In this document: positions 23,894-32,422 of the stretch, piece after piece | Layout: the number at the start of each line of letters is the position of its first letter | Numbering within the stretch: the stretch's first letter is position 1 | Source of the DNA: CAYJAZ01 sp964369185 | Lineage (GTDB): Bacteria; Desulfobacterota; Desulfovibrionia; Desulfovibrionales; Desulfovibrionaceae | DNA length: 55,669 nt | Direction: 5' to 3' | NCBI GenBank assembly: GCA_964369185.1 | Contig: CAYJEN010000006.1 | Coordinates: forward strand, 1-55,669 | Notes under the pieces: model-generated | Seen by the model: the letters and a program-made list of their open reading frames with translations, nothing else | Told to the model about the DNA's origin: nothing | Database searches by the model: none | Translations under genes and position numbers: made by a program

Positions 23894-24823
23894 TTATGCG
23901 TTTGTATTGTTATGACTACCGGGACCCGGTTTTATATAGCCACGTTGATTTAATCTTTTAACATACCAAGCCCTATCGCTGACGAATAAAGACATGCGAT
24001 TGGCTGAGGCTGAAATTTTTACTTTATCCTGATATTCAAGAGGAATACTTTCTTGACCATCAAGGGTTAGAATCACTGGAGTTGAAGGATCATCTACAAT
24101 AACACTTACGATTGATGAACCCGAAACTACGCAAGGTGGAAAAGCTCCTGCAAATGGACAAATAGGTGTGATTATTAGGGCATCTAAACCGGGTAGAGCA
24201 AGTGGGCCATGTGCGGCAATAGCATAGGCAGTTGCACCAAGCGGAGTAGAAACGATTAAACCATCACAACGTAAATTACTAAGATTAGTATCATTAATAT
24301 ATAGTGAAAGAGATATAGCACGTGCTATGCTTGCCCTTGCAATTACAGCATCATTTACAGCATAACCCTTGAAGATTACATTATCATTTCTAATAACTTT
24401 ACATTCAAAAAGCATATGTTCTTCAACGAAGAGCTTTTCACTTTCAGTGAGAGTATTGTTTGATTCAGTTGATGATTCAATAATATTTTTAAGAACTCTA
24501 TCCGTCCAATATTCCCAATCGTTAGGGTCAGCTTCGGTGAGAAAGCCAACTTTGCCGTAATTTATGCCAAAGAGAGGGATTTTAAAATCGTGCAGAGCGC
24601 GAGCTGCAGCAAGCATTGTGCCGTCACCACCTATAACAAGGGCGACTTTACAATTTTTCGCAGCTTCAACGATTTTTTCTTTTTCTTCATGAGACGATAC
24701 ACAAATAGAATTGATATGAAAAGATTTAAGTCTTTTCTCAATCAGCAAAGCGGTTTGCAAAGCTTCATTATGTTCATGCTTTACAATACAAAGTATGGAA
24801 GTTTGTGTATTTAGTGTCATCAT
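23894..24823 (-). CDS. nadK: NAD kinase
   Basis: Phosphorylates NAD to NADP in the cytoplasm using ATP or polyphosphate. It has 309 residues. The diacylglycerol-kinase-like nucleotide motif GGDGTMLAAAR is near residue 80. NYGKVGFLTE follows, and the second signature region CDGLIVSTPLGATAYAIAAHGP is near residue 200. Two adjacent ATG codons (24823, 24820) are possible starts, with little ribosome-site support for either. First gene of the nadK, ThiS-like, ahbB operon. Confidence 0.95.
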   Translation of the reverse strand: MMTLNTQTSILCIVKHEHNEALQTALLIEKRLKSFHINSICVSSHEEKEKIVEAAKNCKVALVIGGDGTMLAAARALHDFKIPLFGINYGKVGFLTEADPNDWEYWTDRVLKNIIESSTESNNTLTESEKLFVEEHMLFECKVIRNDNVIFKGYAVNDAVIARASIARAISLSLYINDTNLSNLRCDGLIVSTPLGATAYAIAAHGPLALPGLDALIITPICPFAGAFPPCVVSGSSIVSVIVDDPSTPVILTLDGQESIPLEYQDKVKISASANRMSLFVSDRAWYVKRLNQRGYIKPGPGSHNNTNA

Positions 24824-24934
24824 AGTACGAAATATGTCATAGCTTTATAAAAATTGCAATCAAAGAGTTTTTGTTCATATATTGGAATAATATGAAAATA
24901 ATCAGTTCTATACTTTATAAGAAGTTATAAACTA

Positions 24935-26434
24935 TTATCGTATATAATTTAACATATCTGTTGGGAGCATAGCTGATTCGCCAAGAACTTCTCTTGCTCT
25001 GTCACCGCTTTCACCGTGTCTGAATACTGCGGAGGCAAGAGCTTTTGCAATTGGATGTTTTTGTGCTACAAGCGAGGCAACCATACCTGATAGAATATCG
25101 CCACTTCCGCCTTTTGCCATGCCTGAATTTACTGTGGGATTAATGTATACTTTACCGCGTGGTAGAGCGATTTTTGTTCTTGCACCTTTTAATATAACAG
25201 CGCAGTCGTAAGCATTTGCAAAATCACGAGCGACGTCGAGTCTATTATTTTGTACAAATTCAACATCTTTACCGATAAGTCTTGCCATTTCAGCAGGATG
25301 AGGAGTTAGAATAAGTTTACATTTTTTCTCTAGTAAAAGGTCTAAATTCCCTACAAGAGCGTTAATTGCATCTGCGTCAAAAATACAAGGCTGTTCAGAA
25401 TTTAATAATAAATATTCATTGATTTTAGATGTTATTTCGTGCTGGCCAACACCACATCCATGAACAACAGCAGTATATTTATTCAGACTGCCGATAGATT
25501 CGATAAAGGAATCAATATTATACTGTTCATAAGGAAGAAAAACAGGTTCATTAAGTTTTGTCTGCATCACAGGCATAATATTTTCTGGGCATGAAAAATA
25601 AACAAGCCCTATTCCGGTACGCAAAGCACCCATAGCAGAAAAATATCCGGCACCCGTCATAGTTCGCGAACCACAAACCATGAGAAGCTTTCCAAAATCC
25701 CCTTTATTGCCATCAGGTTTACGCACAATTTTAGAAAGAGGGTCGTTTACAATATAGCGTCTTCCTTTTTCGAGTAATTTATTACGTACTTCTTCAGGAA
25801 AACCTACAGAAACAATTTCAACTCTTCCTGCATAAATTCGACTTGAAGCGGCAACCAAGCAGTATTTTAGAAATTCAAATGTTATAGTTAAATCTGCTTT
25901 AAAGGCGTAATTACAAGCTTCACCAGTGTCGGTAATAATACCTGACGGAGTATCAAGCGCAACTTTTTTTGCACTACACAAAGCAACTTTTTGAAAAACT
26001 GTTTCTACTTGGGGAATAAAACAATCTCTAAAACCAGTTCCGTATACACAGTCAATAATCATATCGGTACGTGTAAGGGCGAAATCTATATCGTATTCAA
26101 ATTTAATTTTTTTATTAGAAAAGCACTTTTCAAAAATAAATTGTGCATTTTTACTTCTAGCTTTATTCGGGTCAACTGTATAGACAGAAACATCAAAGCC
26201 TCGCTCATTAAGGAGTAATGCAAGGGCATAGCCATCCGCACCGTTGTTTCCGTTTCCGCAGAGGATAAGAATATGTTCAACATCTTGAATTATAACATCA
26301 TTTGTTAATGAATTACAAAAAGCTTGAGCAGCATTATTGATGAGGTCACGAAATGTTATTCCAAGAACTTCGGTTGTTTTTTTATCCATCATTTCCATTT
26401 CGGCGGATAAGGCTATAATTTCAAAGTCTAACAT
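24935..26434 (-). CDS. nnrD: Bifunctional NAD(P)HX epimerase/dehydratase
   Basis: Repairs hydrated NADH and NADPH. It has 499 residues. The N-terminal YjeF_N epimerase domain (about 1-210) carries CGNGNNGADGYALALLL. The C-terminal ADP-dependent dehydratase domain (about 225-495) has VCGSRTMTGAGYFSAMGALR, ILTPHPAEMARL and the nucleotide motif NSGMAKGGSGDILSGM. The start at 26434 (MLDFEIIALSAEMEMMD) is preceded by AAAGGGA; earlier in-frame codons lack support. It lies 111 bases upstream of nadK, which supplies a functionally related step, so NADP synthesis and repair are neighbours. Confidence 0.95.
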   Translation of the reverse strand: MLDFEIIALSAEMEMMDKKTTEVLGITFRDLINNAAQAFCNSLTNDVIIQDVEHILILCGNGNNGADGYALALLLNERGFDVSVYTVDPNKARSKNAQFIFEKCFSNKKIKFEYDIDFALTRTDMIIDCVYGTGFRDCFIPQVETVFQKVALCSAKKVALDTPSGIITDTGEACNYAFKADLTITFEFLKYCLVAASSRIYAGRVEIVSVGFPEEVRNKLLEKGRRYIVNDPLSKIVRKPDGNKGDFGKLLMVCGSRTMTGAGYFSAMGALRTGIGLVYFSCPENIMPVMQTKLNEPVFLPYEQYNIDSFIESIGSLNKYTAVVHGCGVGQHEITSKINEYLLLNSEQPCIFDADAINALVGNLDLLLEKKCKLILTPHPAEMARLIGKDVEFVQNNRLDVARDFANAYDCAVILKGARTKIALPRGKVYINPTVNSGMAKGGSGDILSGMVASLVAQKHPIAKALASAVFRHGESGDRAREVLGESAMLPTDMLNYIR

Positions 26435-26626
26435 ATAATCCCTTTTGGTTGTTTTCTGTAAAATACATCTAACACACAATTTTTAAAATGTATATACTTC
26501 TTTATGATTTTTCTTGAGTTGGAGCATTATTACAATAGATATAGTTAAACATAGATTTATACTTTAACTTGATTTTCATAGATTTTACTGTATTTTATAA
26601 TTCACGATATTTTATAAGGAAATTTT

Positions 26627-27112
26627 ATGATTATACGTCACTCTACAAAAGAAGATTTGCAGAAAATAATGGATATTTACGCACTTGCGAAAGCATATAT
26701 GGATAAAAACGGTAATCCTAGTCAATGGGTTGATGGCTATCCTAAACAAGAGTTGATTGAAGGCGATATAGAGAAAAAAGTATCGTATGTTTGCATTGAA
26801 GATAATGAAATCGTAGCTGTTTTTGCTTTTATGTTAGGTGAAGATCCAACTTATGACATTATATATGATGGTGCTTGGTTGAATGATGCGGATTATGGCA
26901 CAATTCATAGGATAGCAAGTAATGGAAAAGTAAAGAATATTTTCAAAATCTGCTTGGACTACTGTCTAACTAAAATTGATAATGTAAGATGTGATACCCA
27001 TCACGATAACATTATCATGCAAAAACTTTTTGAAAAAACAAATTTTACACGATGTGGAATAATTTACGTAGAAGACGGTTCGCCCCGAATTGCTTATCAT
27101 ATCATAAAGTAG
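26627..27112 (+). CDS. GNAT-family N-acetyltransferase
   Basis: A 161-residue acyl-CoA-dependent acetyltransferase of unknown substrate. The opening IIRHSTKEDLQKIMDIYALAKAYMDKNGNPSQWVDGYPKQ is typical of a GNAT subgroup in Firmicutes and anaerobes. The usual acetyl-CoA pyrophosphate loop (Q/RxxGxG/A) is not crisp here, which lowers certainty on activity. AAGGAAATTTT precedes the ATG. It stands alone between the divergent nnrD gene and rpsB; TATAAT near 26595 with a poor -35 could be its promoter. Confidence 0.8.
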   Translation: MIIRHSTKEDLQKIMDIYALAKAYMDKNGNPSQWVDGYPKQELIEGDIEKKVSYVCIEDNEIVAVFAFMLGEDPTYDIIYDGAWLNDADYGTIHRIASNGKVKNIFKICLDYCLTKIDNVRCDTHHDNIIMQKLFEKTNFTRCGIIYVEDGSPRIAYHIIK

Positions 27113-27174
27113 ATTTTTTCTCTCTATCAGTTCCGTAGCGAGGATAGAAAAAATTAAATTGCGTTAAAAAAAAC

Positions 27175-27203
27175 TTGCAAATTCCTGAGAAATACTGTAC
27201 AAG
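27175..27203 (+). promoter_or_regulatory. Probable promoter of rpsB-tsf
   Basis: TTGCAA (27175-27180), 17 bases, TACAAG (27198-27203). The -10 is a 4/6 match. It would give an rpsB leader of about 130 bases, consistent with the structured region that follows. Confidence 0.45.
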
Positions 27204-27222
27204 AGCTTGATTCTAAATTGCA

Positions 27223-27315
27223 CATTCCGGCTCAATCCGTGGGGTGCCTTATATTAGAGGGTGGTTAAACATGGGGTTTAATTGCTTTTTTATAAGTTTA
27301 TACTCAACCGGAATG
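27223..27315 (+). promoter_or_regulatory. Structured rpsB leader (possible S2 autoregulatory site) with short ORF
   Basis: CATTCCGG at 27223-27230 is perfectly complementary to CCGGAATG at 27308-27315, enclosing a 77-base domain that ends 26 bases before the rpsB start. Ribosomal protein S2 is known to repress its own operon in several bacteria through its mRNA leader. In addition, GAGGGTGG followed by an ATG at 27271 opens a 27-codon ORF that ends at 27354, inside rpsB, in another frame. Either element could adjust S2 synthesis; both are inferences. Confidence 0.45.
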
Positions 27316-27341
27316 GACGTAAAACCCAAGGAGATTTTCTC

Positions 27342-28115
27342 ATGGCTTATGTAAGCATGAAGCAAATGTTGGAAACTGGTGTACACTTTGGTCACCAAAC
27401 AAGTCGTTGGAACCCTAAAATGCGCACATATATCTTCGGCGCACGTAACGGTATACATATCATTGATTTACAACAAACAGTAAAATTATTCCGCACAGCT
27501 CACGATAAAATCGTTGATACAGTAGCAAAAGGCGGAAAAGTATTATTTGTTGGTACAAAACGCCAAGCTCAAGAAGCAATCGCAACTGAAGCATCACGCG
27601 CTGGTCAACTTTATGTAACTAACCGTTGGATGGGTGGTACACTTACCAACTTCACAACCATGCAAAAAAGCATTGACCGTTTGAAAAAATTAGAAGCAAT
27701 GTTTGCTGACGGTACTGTAAACCGCTACCAAAAGAAAGAAATTCTTGAACTCCAAAGAGAAATGGATAAATTAGAACTTGCTCTTGGCGGTATCAAAACC
27801 ATGACAGGTATTCCACAACTTGCTTTCATCATCGATCCACACCGTGAAGACATCGCAGTTAAAGAATGCCGTAAACTTGGTATTCCAATTGTTGCTATCA
27901 CTGATACTAACTGTGACCCAGATCTTATCGACTACGTTATCCCAGGTAACGATGACGCTATCCGTGCTATCAAATTATTTGTTAACGCAATGGCAGAAGC
28001 TTGTATCGAAGGTGCTGCAATTACTAAAGAAGATGGTTCAGTTGACGCAGAAAAAGCTCTTGAAAAACAAATCAACGAACTTGAAACAGCTGCTTTAGTA
28101 GAAGAAAAAGAATAA
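27342..28115 (+). CDS. rpsB: 30S ribosomal protein S2
   Basis: Small-subunit protein needed for late 30S assembly and for binding S1. It has 257 residues, a normal length. The N-terminus MAYVSMKQMLETGVHFGHQTSRWNPKM and the segment TNRWMGGTLTNFTTMQKSI are diagnostic. The start at 27342 has AAGGAG eight bases upstream; extending further upstream runs into the structured leader. Followed by tsf as in most bacteria. Codon use is strongly biased, as expected for a highly expressed gene. Confidence 0.98.
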   Translation: MAYVSMKQMLETGVHFGHQTSRWNPKMRTYIFGARNGIHIIDLQQTVKLFRTAHDKIVDTVAKGGKVLFVGTKRQAQEAIATEASRAGQLYVTNRWMGGTLTNFTTMQKSIDRLKKLEAMFADGTVNRYQKKEILELQREMDKLELALGGIKTMTGIPQLAFIIDPHREDIAVKECRKLGIPIVAITDTNCDPDLIDYVIPGNDDAIRAIKLFVNAMAEACIEGAAITKEDGSVDAEKALEKQINELETAALVEEKE

Positions 28116-28219
28116 TATCTTTTCCTTAACTTAAAATATATACCCTGTCTTTATGGCAGGGTTCTACCATTAATCTAAGAATTTTATTTTTTGAGTTAGC
28201 TCAGAAAAGGAGAATTAAT

Positions 28220-29062
28220 ATGGCTATTTCAGCTTCATTAGTAAAAGAATTACGTGAAAAAACAGCTGCTGGTATGATGGACTGTAAAAAAGCTCTTGAA
28301 GAGTGTGAAGCAGATCTTGAAAAAGCGATTGACTGGCTCCGTCAAAAAGGTCTTGCAAAAGCTGCAAAACGTGCTGACCGCGCAACTAGCGAAGGTATCA
28401 TCGGTTCTTGGGTATCAGCAGATCTTAAAGAAGGCTGCTTAGTTGAAGTTTGTTGTGAAACTGACTTCGTTGCTCGTGGTGATATGTTCGTAAATCTTGT
28501 TGAAAAAACAACAGATACTTTCGTAAAATCAGGTGCTGAAACTTTAGACGCTGCTTCAATGCAAGACGATATAGCATCAGCTGTTGCATCAATCGGTGAA
28601 AACATCACTATTGGTAAATCAGCTCGTTATAAAGCATCAACAGAAGGTGGCGTAATCGGTTTATACGTACACGCTAACAAAAAACTTGGCGTATTAGTAG
28701 AACTTACAGCTGATAAAGCAGTTGATGCAGAAAAAGCTCAAGAACTTACAAAAAATATCGCTATGCAAATTGCAGCTGCTAACCCACTTGCAGTTGACTC
28801 TTCAACAGTAGATGCTGAAATGATTGAACGTGAACGTGAAGTTTATCGTCAAAAAGCTCGTGAAGATGGCAAACCAGAAAACATCATTGAAAAAATTGCT
28901 GAAGGCGCAGTACAAAAATTCTTCAAAGAATCTTGCCTTCTTAACCAAATGTATATCCGTGATGATAAAATGAGCATTGCACAACTTCTTCAAGCTCAAG
29001 GCAAAGAACTTGGTGCAACTCTTGGAATTGCAAAATTCATCCGTATTCAACTCGGTGCATAG
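28220..29062 (+). CDS. tsf: Translation elongation factor Ts
   Basis: Guanine-nucleotide exchange factor for EF-Tu. It has 280 residues. The N-terminal UBA-like domain is SLVKELREKTAAGMMDCKKAL, followed by GWLR-type LAKAAKRADRATSEG, and the core has CETDFVARGDMF. Exchange-core repeats cover the rest, and KTVAQ-type sequence appears near the end as LAQGKELGATLGIAKFIRIQLGA-like. The gap to rpsB (104 bases) contains a short GC stem without a T tract, so partial attenuation between the genes is possible. A strong terminator follows. Confidence 0.97.
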   Translation: MAISASLVKELREKTAAGMMDCKKALEECEADLEKAIDWLRQKGLAKAAKRADRATSEGIIGSWVSADLKEGCLVEVCCETDFVARGDMFVNLVEKTTDTFVKSGAETLDAASMQDDIASAVASIGENITIGKSARYKASTEGGVIGLYVHANKKLGVLVELTADKAVDAEKAQELTKNIAMQIAAANPLAVDSSTVDAEMIEREREVYRQKAREDGKPENIIEKIAEGAVQKFFKESCLLNQMYIRDDKMSIAQLLQAQGKELGATLGIAKFIRIQLGA

Positions 29063-29110
29063 TATCACTAGTCGGACTATTGATATTTAGCTCAAGTAGT
29101 GCTAGTTATG

Positions 29111-29137
29111 AGGGGAAAGAAATTTCCCCTTTTTTTA
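29111..29137 (+). terminator. Terminator of rpsB-tsf
   Basis: 8-bp stem AGGGGAAA/TTTCCCCT (29111-29118 with 29123-29130) capped by GAAA and followed by a T run. Confidence 0.92.
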
Positions 29138-29158
29138 TTATATAATATGTGAGTACCT

Positions 29159-29944
29159 ATGAAAAATATTACTGCGCTTGTAGCAACTTATAACTCTGAA
29201 CGTAGGCTTGACGAATGTTTAGCATCACTACAATTCTGCGAAAAAATTTTAGTTGTAGATTCTTATAGTACTGATTCTACAGAAGAAATTTGTAAGAAGC
29301 ATAACGCACAATTTATACAAAACCCCTTTATTCGCCTAGAAGAGCAATTTCGTTTTGCCTTAAACTATATCGATACAGAATGGGTAATTATTCTGGATTC
29401 AGATGAAATATGCTCTCCAGAGCTACAAAATTCTATCAATAACTTTTTTAAGAACGCTGAAGTTGCAAAAAATGAAGAATACGATGGAGCATATATTCCA
29501 CGTAGATCATATTATTTTCATAAGTTTCTGAATCATTCTGATGCATACCCTGACTTACTTATGCGCTTATTTAGAAAAGATAAACTAATAATCACAAGTT
29601 CAGGGGTTCATCAAGTTCTTTCAACTAGTGGAAAAACAACACAAATTACGGGTGATATTATTCATTATCCTTATACATCATTTTCTCACTATGTTAAAAA
29701 ACTCAATGCTTATGCAGATTATGGTGCTAAAGAAAAAACACAAAAAGGGCAAAAATTTTCACTTAGTAGAGCAATTTTTCATGCTCTTTGGGGTTTTATA
29801 CGTATATATTTTGTGAAAAAAGGCATACTTGATGGAAAAGCAGGCTTTATAATGGCAACTCATCATGCTTTTTATGTATATATGAAATATATTCGTATAG
29901 GTGAAAGCGAGAGTACGTTTGGTCTTACACACAATAAAAAATAG
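29159..29944 (+). CDS. Family 2 glycosyltransferase, WaaE/KdtX-like
   Basis: A 261-residue GT-A enzyme resembling LPS-core glucosyltransferases. The N-terminus ITALVATYNSERRLDECLASL is the nucleotide-sugar site. VVDSYSTDST and the metal-binding ILDSDE (DxD-type) follow. RYAYYR-type IPRRSYYFHKF and the HYPYTSFSHYVKKLNAYA segment are shared with WaaE/KdtX. No membrane helix, so it probably acts on the cytoplasmic face in LPS core assembly. The substrate is inferred. A TATAAT just upstream (about 29141) may be its -10. The next gene follows after 18 bases. Confidence 0.88.
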   Translation: MKNITALVATYNSERRLDECLASLQFCEKILVVDSYSTDSTEEICKKHNAQFIQNPFIRLEEQFRFALNYIDTEWVIILDSDEICSPELQNSINNFFKNAEVAKNEEYDGAYIPRRSYYFHKFLNHSDAYPDLLMRLFRKDKLIITSSGVHQVLSTSGKTTQITGDIIHYPYTSFSHYVKKLNAYADYGAKEKTQKGQKFSLSRAIFHALWGFIRIYFVKKGILDGKAGFIMATHHAFYVYMKYIRIGESESTFGLTHNKK

Positions 29945-29962
29945 TAAATTGGGAGATTAGCT

Positions 29963-30529
29963 ATGAAAGTTATTGCATTTAATGGTAGTGCTCGTAAAAA
30001 TGGCAACACACAAAATTGTATTGATAAAGTATTTGAGCCTCTTATCGCTGCTGGACATAATTGCGAAACAATTCATATCGGCGGAACACTTCTTCATGGT
30101 TGCAAAGCTTGCGGAGCTTGTCATCAAGAAAAGACAAAAGGCAAATGTATAATCAAAACTGATCCTATGAATGAATGGATTGATAAAATGCGTGAAGCCG
30201 ATGTTATACTCCTTGCTTCACCGACTTACTTCGCAAATGTAAGCACAGAAATGAAAGCTCTAATTGATAGAGCAGGTTACGTTGCATTTAGAGAACTTAA
30301 ACATAAAATTGGTGCACCAATATGCGTTGAGCGTCGTGGTGGAGCAATGAACGTATATAATGTTCTTATGGCATTCTTTGGTATTTCACAAATGATAGTG
30401 CCTATGTCATCATACTGGAATGTGGGAATTGGACGCGACAAAGGCGAGGTTCTCAATGATGATGAAGGTATGCTAACAATGGAAAATTTAGGAAAAAATA
30501 TTGAATGGTTGCTTAATAAATTAGCATAG
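29963..30529 (+). CDS. Flavodoxin-like NADPH-dependent FMN reductase with cysteine cluster
   Basis: A 188-residue flavoprotein of the NADPH-dependent FMN reductase/iron-sulfur flavoprotein group. The FMN phosphate loop NGSARKNGNTQ (residues 7-17) and the ASPTYFANVSTEMKALIDR strand-loop are clear. Cysteines C47-x2-C50-x2-C53-x8-C62 lie at the position of the [4Fe-4S] site of archaeal-type Isf proteins, so electron transfer through a cluster is likely but not certain. GGGAGATTAGCT precedes the ATG. It follows the glycosyltransferase by 18 bases, though no functional link is evident. Confidence 0.88.
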   Translation: MKVIAFNGSARKNGNTQNCIDKVFEPLIAAGHNCETIHIGGTLLHGCKACGACHQEKTKGKCIIKTDPMNEWIDKMREADVILLASPTYFANVSTEMKALIDRAGYVAFRELKHKIGAPICVERRGGAMNVYNVLMAFFGISQMIVPMSSYWNVGIGRDKGEVLNDDEGMLTMENLGKNIEWLLNKLA

Positions 30530-30541
30530 ATTTCAAATAAG

Positions 30542-30577
30542 AAAGGTGAAATAACTTAAGTTAGTTCACCTTTTTTT
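30542..30577. terminator. Bidirectional terminator
   Basis: 14-base arms (30542-30555 with 30560-30573, one mismatch) around TTAA, with T runs on both strands. It separates the rightward flavoprotein gene from the leftward nucleotidyltransferase gene. Confidence 0.88.
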
Positions 30578-30596
30578 ATAATTTTTTTTATATTCT

Positions 30597-31205
30597 TTAG
30601 AGTTTCAGCAAAGCACTTGATATTATATCTTTATCTTTTTGTGATAGCTCAATAAGTTCAGAAATACTTGTTTTCTCGAGCACTTTAATACAATCTTCAG
30701 GGATAAACTTATCCTTAAATAAAATTTTGGCATCTTCTAGACCTTTTTTTAAAGACAAGCCAAAATCTAATATTGCAGCTAAGTCAATAAAGTCTGTAAG
30801 TCTGATACGTTGAGGAAACTTATGAACTTTGTAGGCAAATAAATCATCAAGAGAAGCAAGATTGAGTACTTTGTCATCTGTAATTACAGGAGCTGAAATG
30901 CGTCCGGTAGTTATTCCTGTAAAAAAAGAGAGTTGAAGATTATCCTCTGTTTTATAAACGAGCATATCATCTTTTATGACAGTTCTTTCAGCCGTACCAA
31001 TGAAAGGTATTGTTTCAAGAATTTTTTTATGCATATCTTCAGATGATATTATTTCATCAGTAAAAAAATCAAAATCATCTGCCGATCTGTGACCTATTTG
31101 TAAAGAAATAGCTGTGCTGCCGTAGAGTAACAAGCCTATATCTTTTGATTTTTCTAATTGATTCCAGTATTTTTTTTGTAAGTCTGAAAGGGTGTTATAG
31201 TACAT
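30597..31205 (-). CDS. AbiEii/MenT-like nucleotidyltransferase
   Basis: A 202-residue protein of the nucleotidyltransferase AbiEii/AbiGii toxin superfamily, whose characterised members transfer nucleotides to tRNA or other targets and act as toxins or abortive-infection effectors. The core motif is visible as LLLYGSTAISLQIGHRS followed by DDFDFF, i.e. GS-x-D-x-D with both metal-binding aspartates. A C-terminal lysine/arginine helix region (FAYKVHKFPQRIRLTDFIDLA) matches the family. The start at 31205 lies 13 bases after the Rrf2 stop; an in-frame TTG upstream overlaps that gene. No AbiEi-type antitoxin is adjacent; the cotranscribed upstream gene is an Rrf2 regulator instead. Toxicity is unproven. 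Confidence 0.8.
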   Translation of the reverse strand: MYYNTLSDLQKKYWNQLEKSKDIGLLLYGSTAISLQIGHRSADDFDFFTDEIISSEDMHKKILETIPFIGTAERTVIKDDMLVYKTEDNLQLSFFTGITTGRISAPVITDDKVLNLASLDDLFAYKVHKFPQRIRLTDFIDLAAILDFGLSLKKGLEDAKILFKDKFIPEDCIKVLEKTSISELIELSQKDKDIISSALLKL

Positions 31206-31218
31206 TTTATCCAGCTTT

Positions 31219-31644
31219 TTATAAAAATTCTTCAGTTTCTTCAAGTAACATTTTAAGATTTGTTTTTCTCATTTGTTCATTCATAGCTAATTGAATTTCG
31301 CTAAGGTGTCCATCTAAAATTGTGTGAATGTTTTTTCCAACAGGGCACTGACAATTTGGATTTGCATGAAAATTAAAAAAATCTTTGGAAACAGCTTCTA
31401 CAGCGTAAAAAATATCAAAAAGAGTAATATCTTCTAAAGGTTTAGCAATTTTAGCTCCTCCAACGCCGGCACTAATAAGTACAAGTCCAGCTTTTTTTAG
31501 CTGGCCTAAAATTCTTCTTATAATGACGGGATTTGCGTTAGTACTTAAAGATATAAAATTTGATGTAACTTTGCGTTTTTCAGAAAAATATGCAATGCAT
31601 AGCATAGTGTGAATAGCAAAAGTAAATCGACTTGTTATTTGCAT
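31219..31644 (-). CDS. Rrf2-family transcriptional regulator
   Basis: A 141-residue winged-helix repressor. The opening MQITSRFTFAIHTMLCIAYFSEKRKVTSNFISLSTNANPVIIRRI is a typical Rrf2 DNA-binding domain. Only Cys98 and Cys100 (NPNCQCPVG) are near the usual sensor position; the three-cysteine Fe-S pattern of IscR/NsrR is missing, so it is closer to YwnA/CymR-like members with thiol or ligand sensing. ACGAGGTTTAT precedes the ATG. It is divergent from a nitroreductase whose promoter carries repeated GTAAC palindromes, and it is cotranscribed with an AbiEii-like gene. Confidence 0.9.
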   Translation of the reverse strand: MQITSRFTFAIHTMLCIAYFSEKRKVTSNFISLSTNANPVIIRRILGQLKKAGLVLISAGVGGAKIAKPLEDITLFDIFYAVEAVSKDFFNFHANPNCQCPVGKNIHTILDGHLSEIQLAMNEQMRKTNLKMLLEETEEFL

Positions 31645-31662
31645 ATAAACCTCGTGTACTGT

Positions 31663-31691
31663 TTTATAATGAAATACTGCGTCTCTGTCAA
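31663..31691 (-). promoter_or_regulatory. Promoter of the Rrf2/AbiEii-like unit
   Basis: On the minus strand TTGACA (31691-31686), 17 bases, TATAAA (31668-31663). It lies back to back with the nitroreductase promoter, 34 bases from its operator. Confidence 0.75.
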
Positions 31692-31724
31692 TAAATTACT
31701 CTAATTGAAAGTTTAAAAAACTAA

Positions 31725-31788
31725 TGTTGTAACTATTGACATTACAACAAAATTGATGTAGAAAATAGATGTAACGACAATTGTTACA
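31725..31788 (+). promoter_or_regulatory. Nitroreductase promoter with two operator palindromes
   Basis: TTGACA (31736-31741), 17 bases, TAGAAA (31759-31764). The -35 box lies inside the perfect inverted repeat TGTTGTAA-N9-TTACAACA (31725-31749), and a second inverted repeat TGTAAC-N7-GTTACA (31770-31788) covers the predicted transcription start. The four GTAAC half-sites are placed as expected for a repressor; the divergent Rrf2 protein is the natural candidate. Confidence 0.7.
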
Positions 31789-31821
31789 ACTTAGTAGGTA
31801 ATTACAAATAGGAGAAATAAA

Positions 31822-32373
31822 ATGGACGCAATAGAATTATTAAAAAGCCGTAGAAGTGTAAGACATTATAAAGATGAAACAATTAGTAGAGATGTAATGA
31901 GCGAAGTAATTGATATTGCACGCTTTGCACCTTCTTGGGCTAACTTCCAAATTGCACGTTATACATTTATTGATGATGTAGAAAAAATCAAACAAATTGA
32001 ATTAGATGGCGTAAAAGGTTTTGTTTACAACATCAATACATTAAAGAATGCAAAAAATGTTGTAGTGCTTAGTTTTGTAAAAGGTAAAAGCGGAAAACTA
32101 GATCCTACAAAAGAAGAATATGCAACAACTCTTGAAAATTATTGGGAATCATTTGATGCTGGTATTGCATGCCAAACTTTTTGTTTAGCTGCGCATGCTA
32201 AAGGCATTGGTACATGTATAATGGGTGTGATTGATAGCGATTCTTTATCAAAACTTGCTAACCTACCTGCAGAAGAAACTGTTGCAGCATTAATTGTTTG
32301 TGGTTACCCTGAATCACAACCTGCTGAAACTCCAAGAAAAAATGTAGAAGAAATTCTCCGTTTTGCTGATTAA
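31822..32373 (+). CDS. Nitroreductase-family FMN oxidoreductase
   Basis: A 183-residue FMN protein of the nitroreductase superfamily, which uses NAD(P)H to reduce nitro compounds, quinones or flavins. The FMN-binding RRSVRHYKDETIS start and APSWANFQIARYTFI are typical, as is GIGTCIMGVIDSDSLSKLANLPAEETVAALIVCGYP at the C-terminus. Natural substrate unknown. GGAGAAATAAA precedes the ATG. Regulation by the divergent Rrf2 protein through the palindromes in the promoter is inferred. Ends in tandem hairpins. Confidence 0.92.
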   Translation: MDAIELLKSRRSVRHYKDETISRDVMSEVIDIARFAPSWANFQIARYTFIDDVEKIKQIELDGVKGFVYNINTLKNAKNVVVLSFVKGKSGKLDPTKEEYATTLENYWESFDAGIACQTFCLAAHAKGIGTCIMGVIDSDSLSKLANLPAEETVAALIVCGYPESQPAETPRKNVEEILRFAD

Positions 32374-32422
32374 TTATTAAAGAATGAAAGTAATAAACTG
32401 TTATACTTTCAAATAAAGTTTT

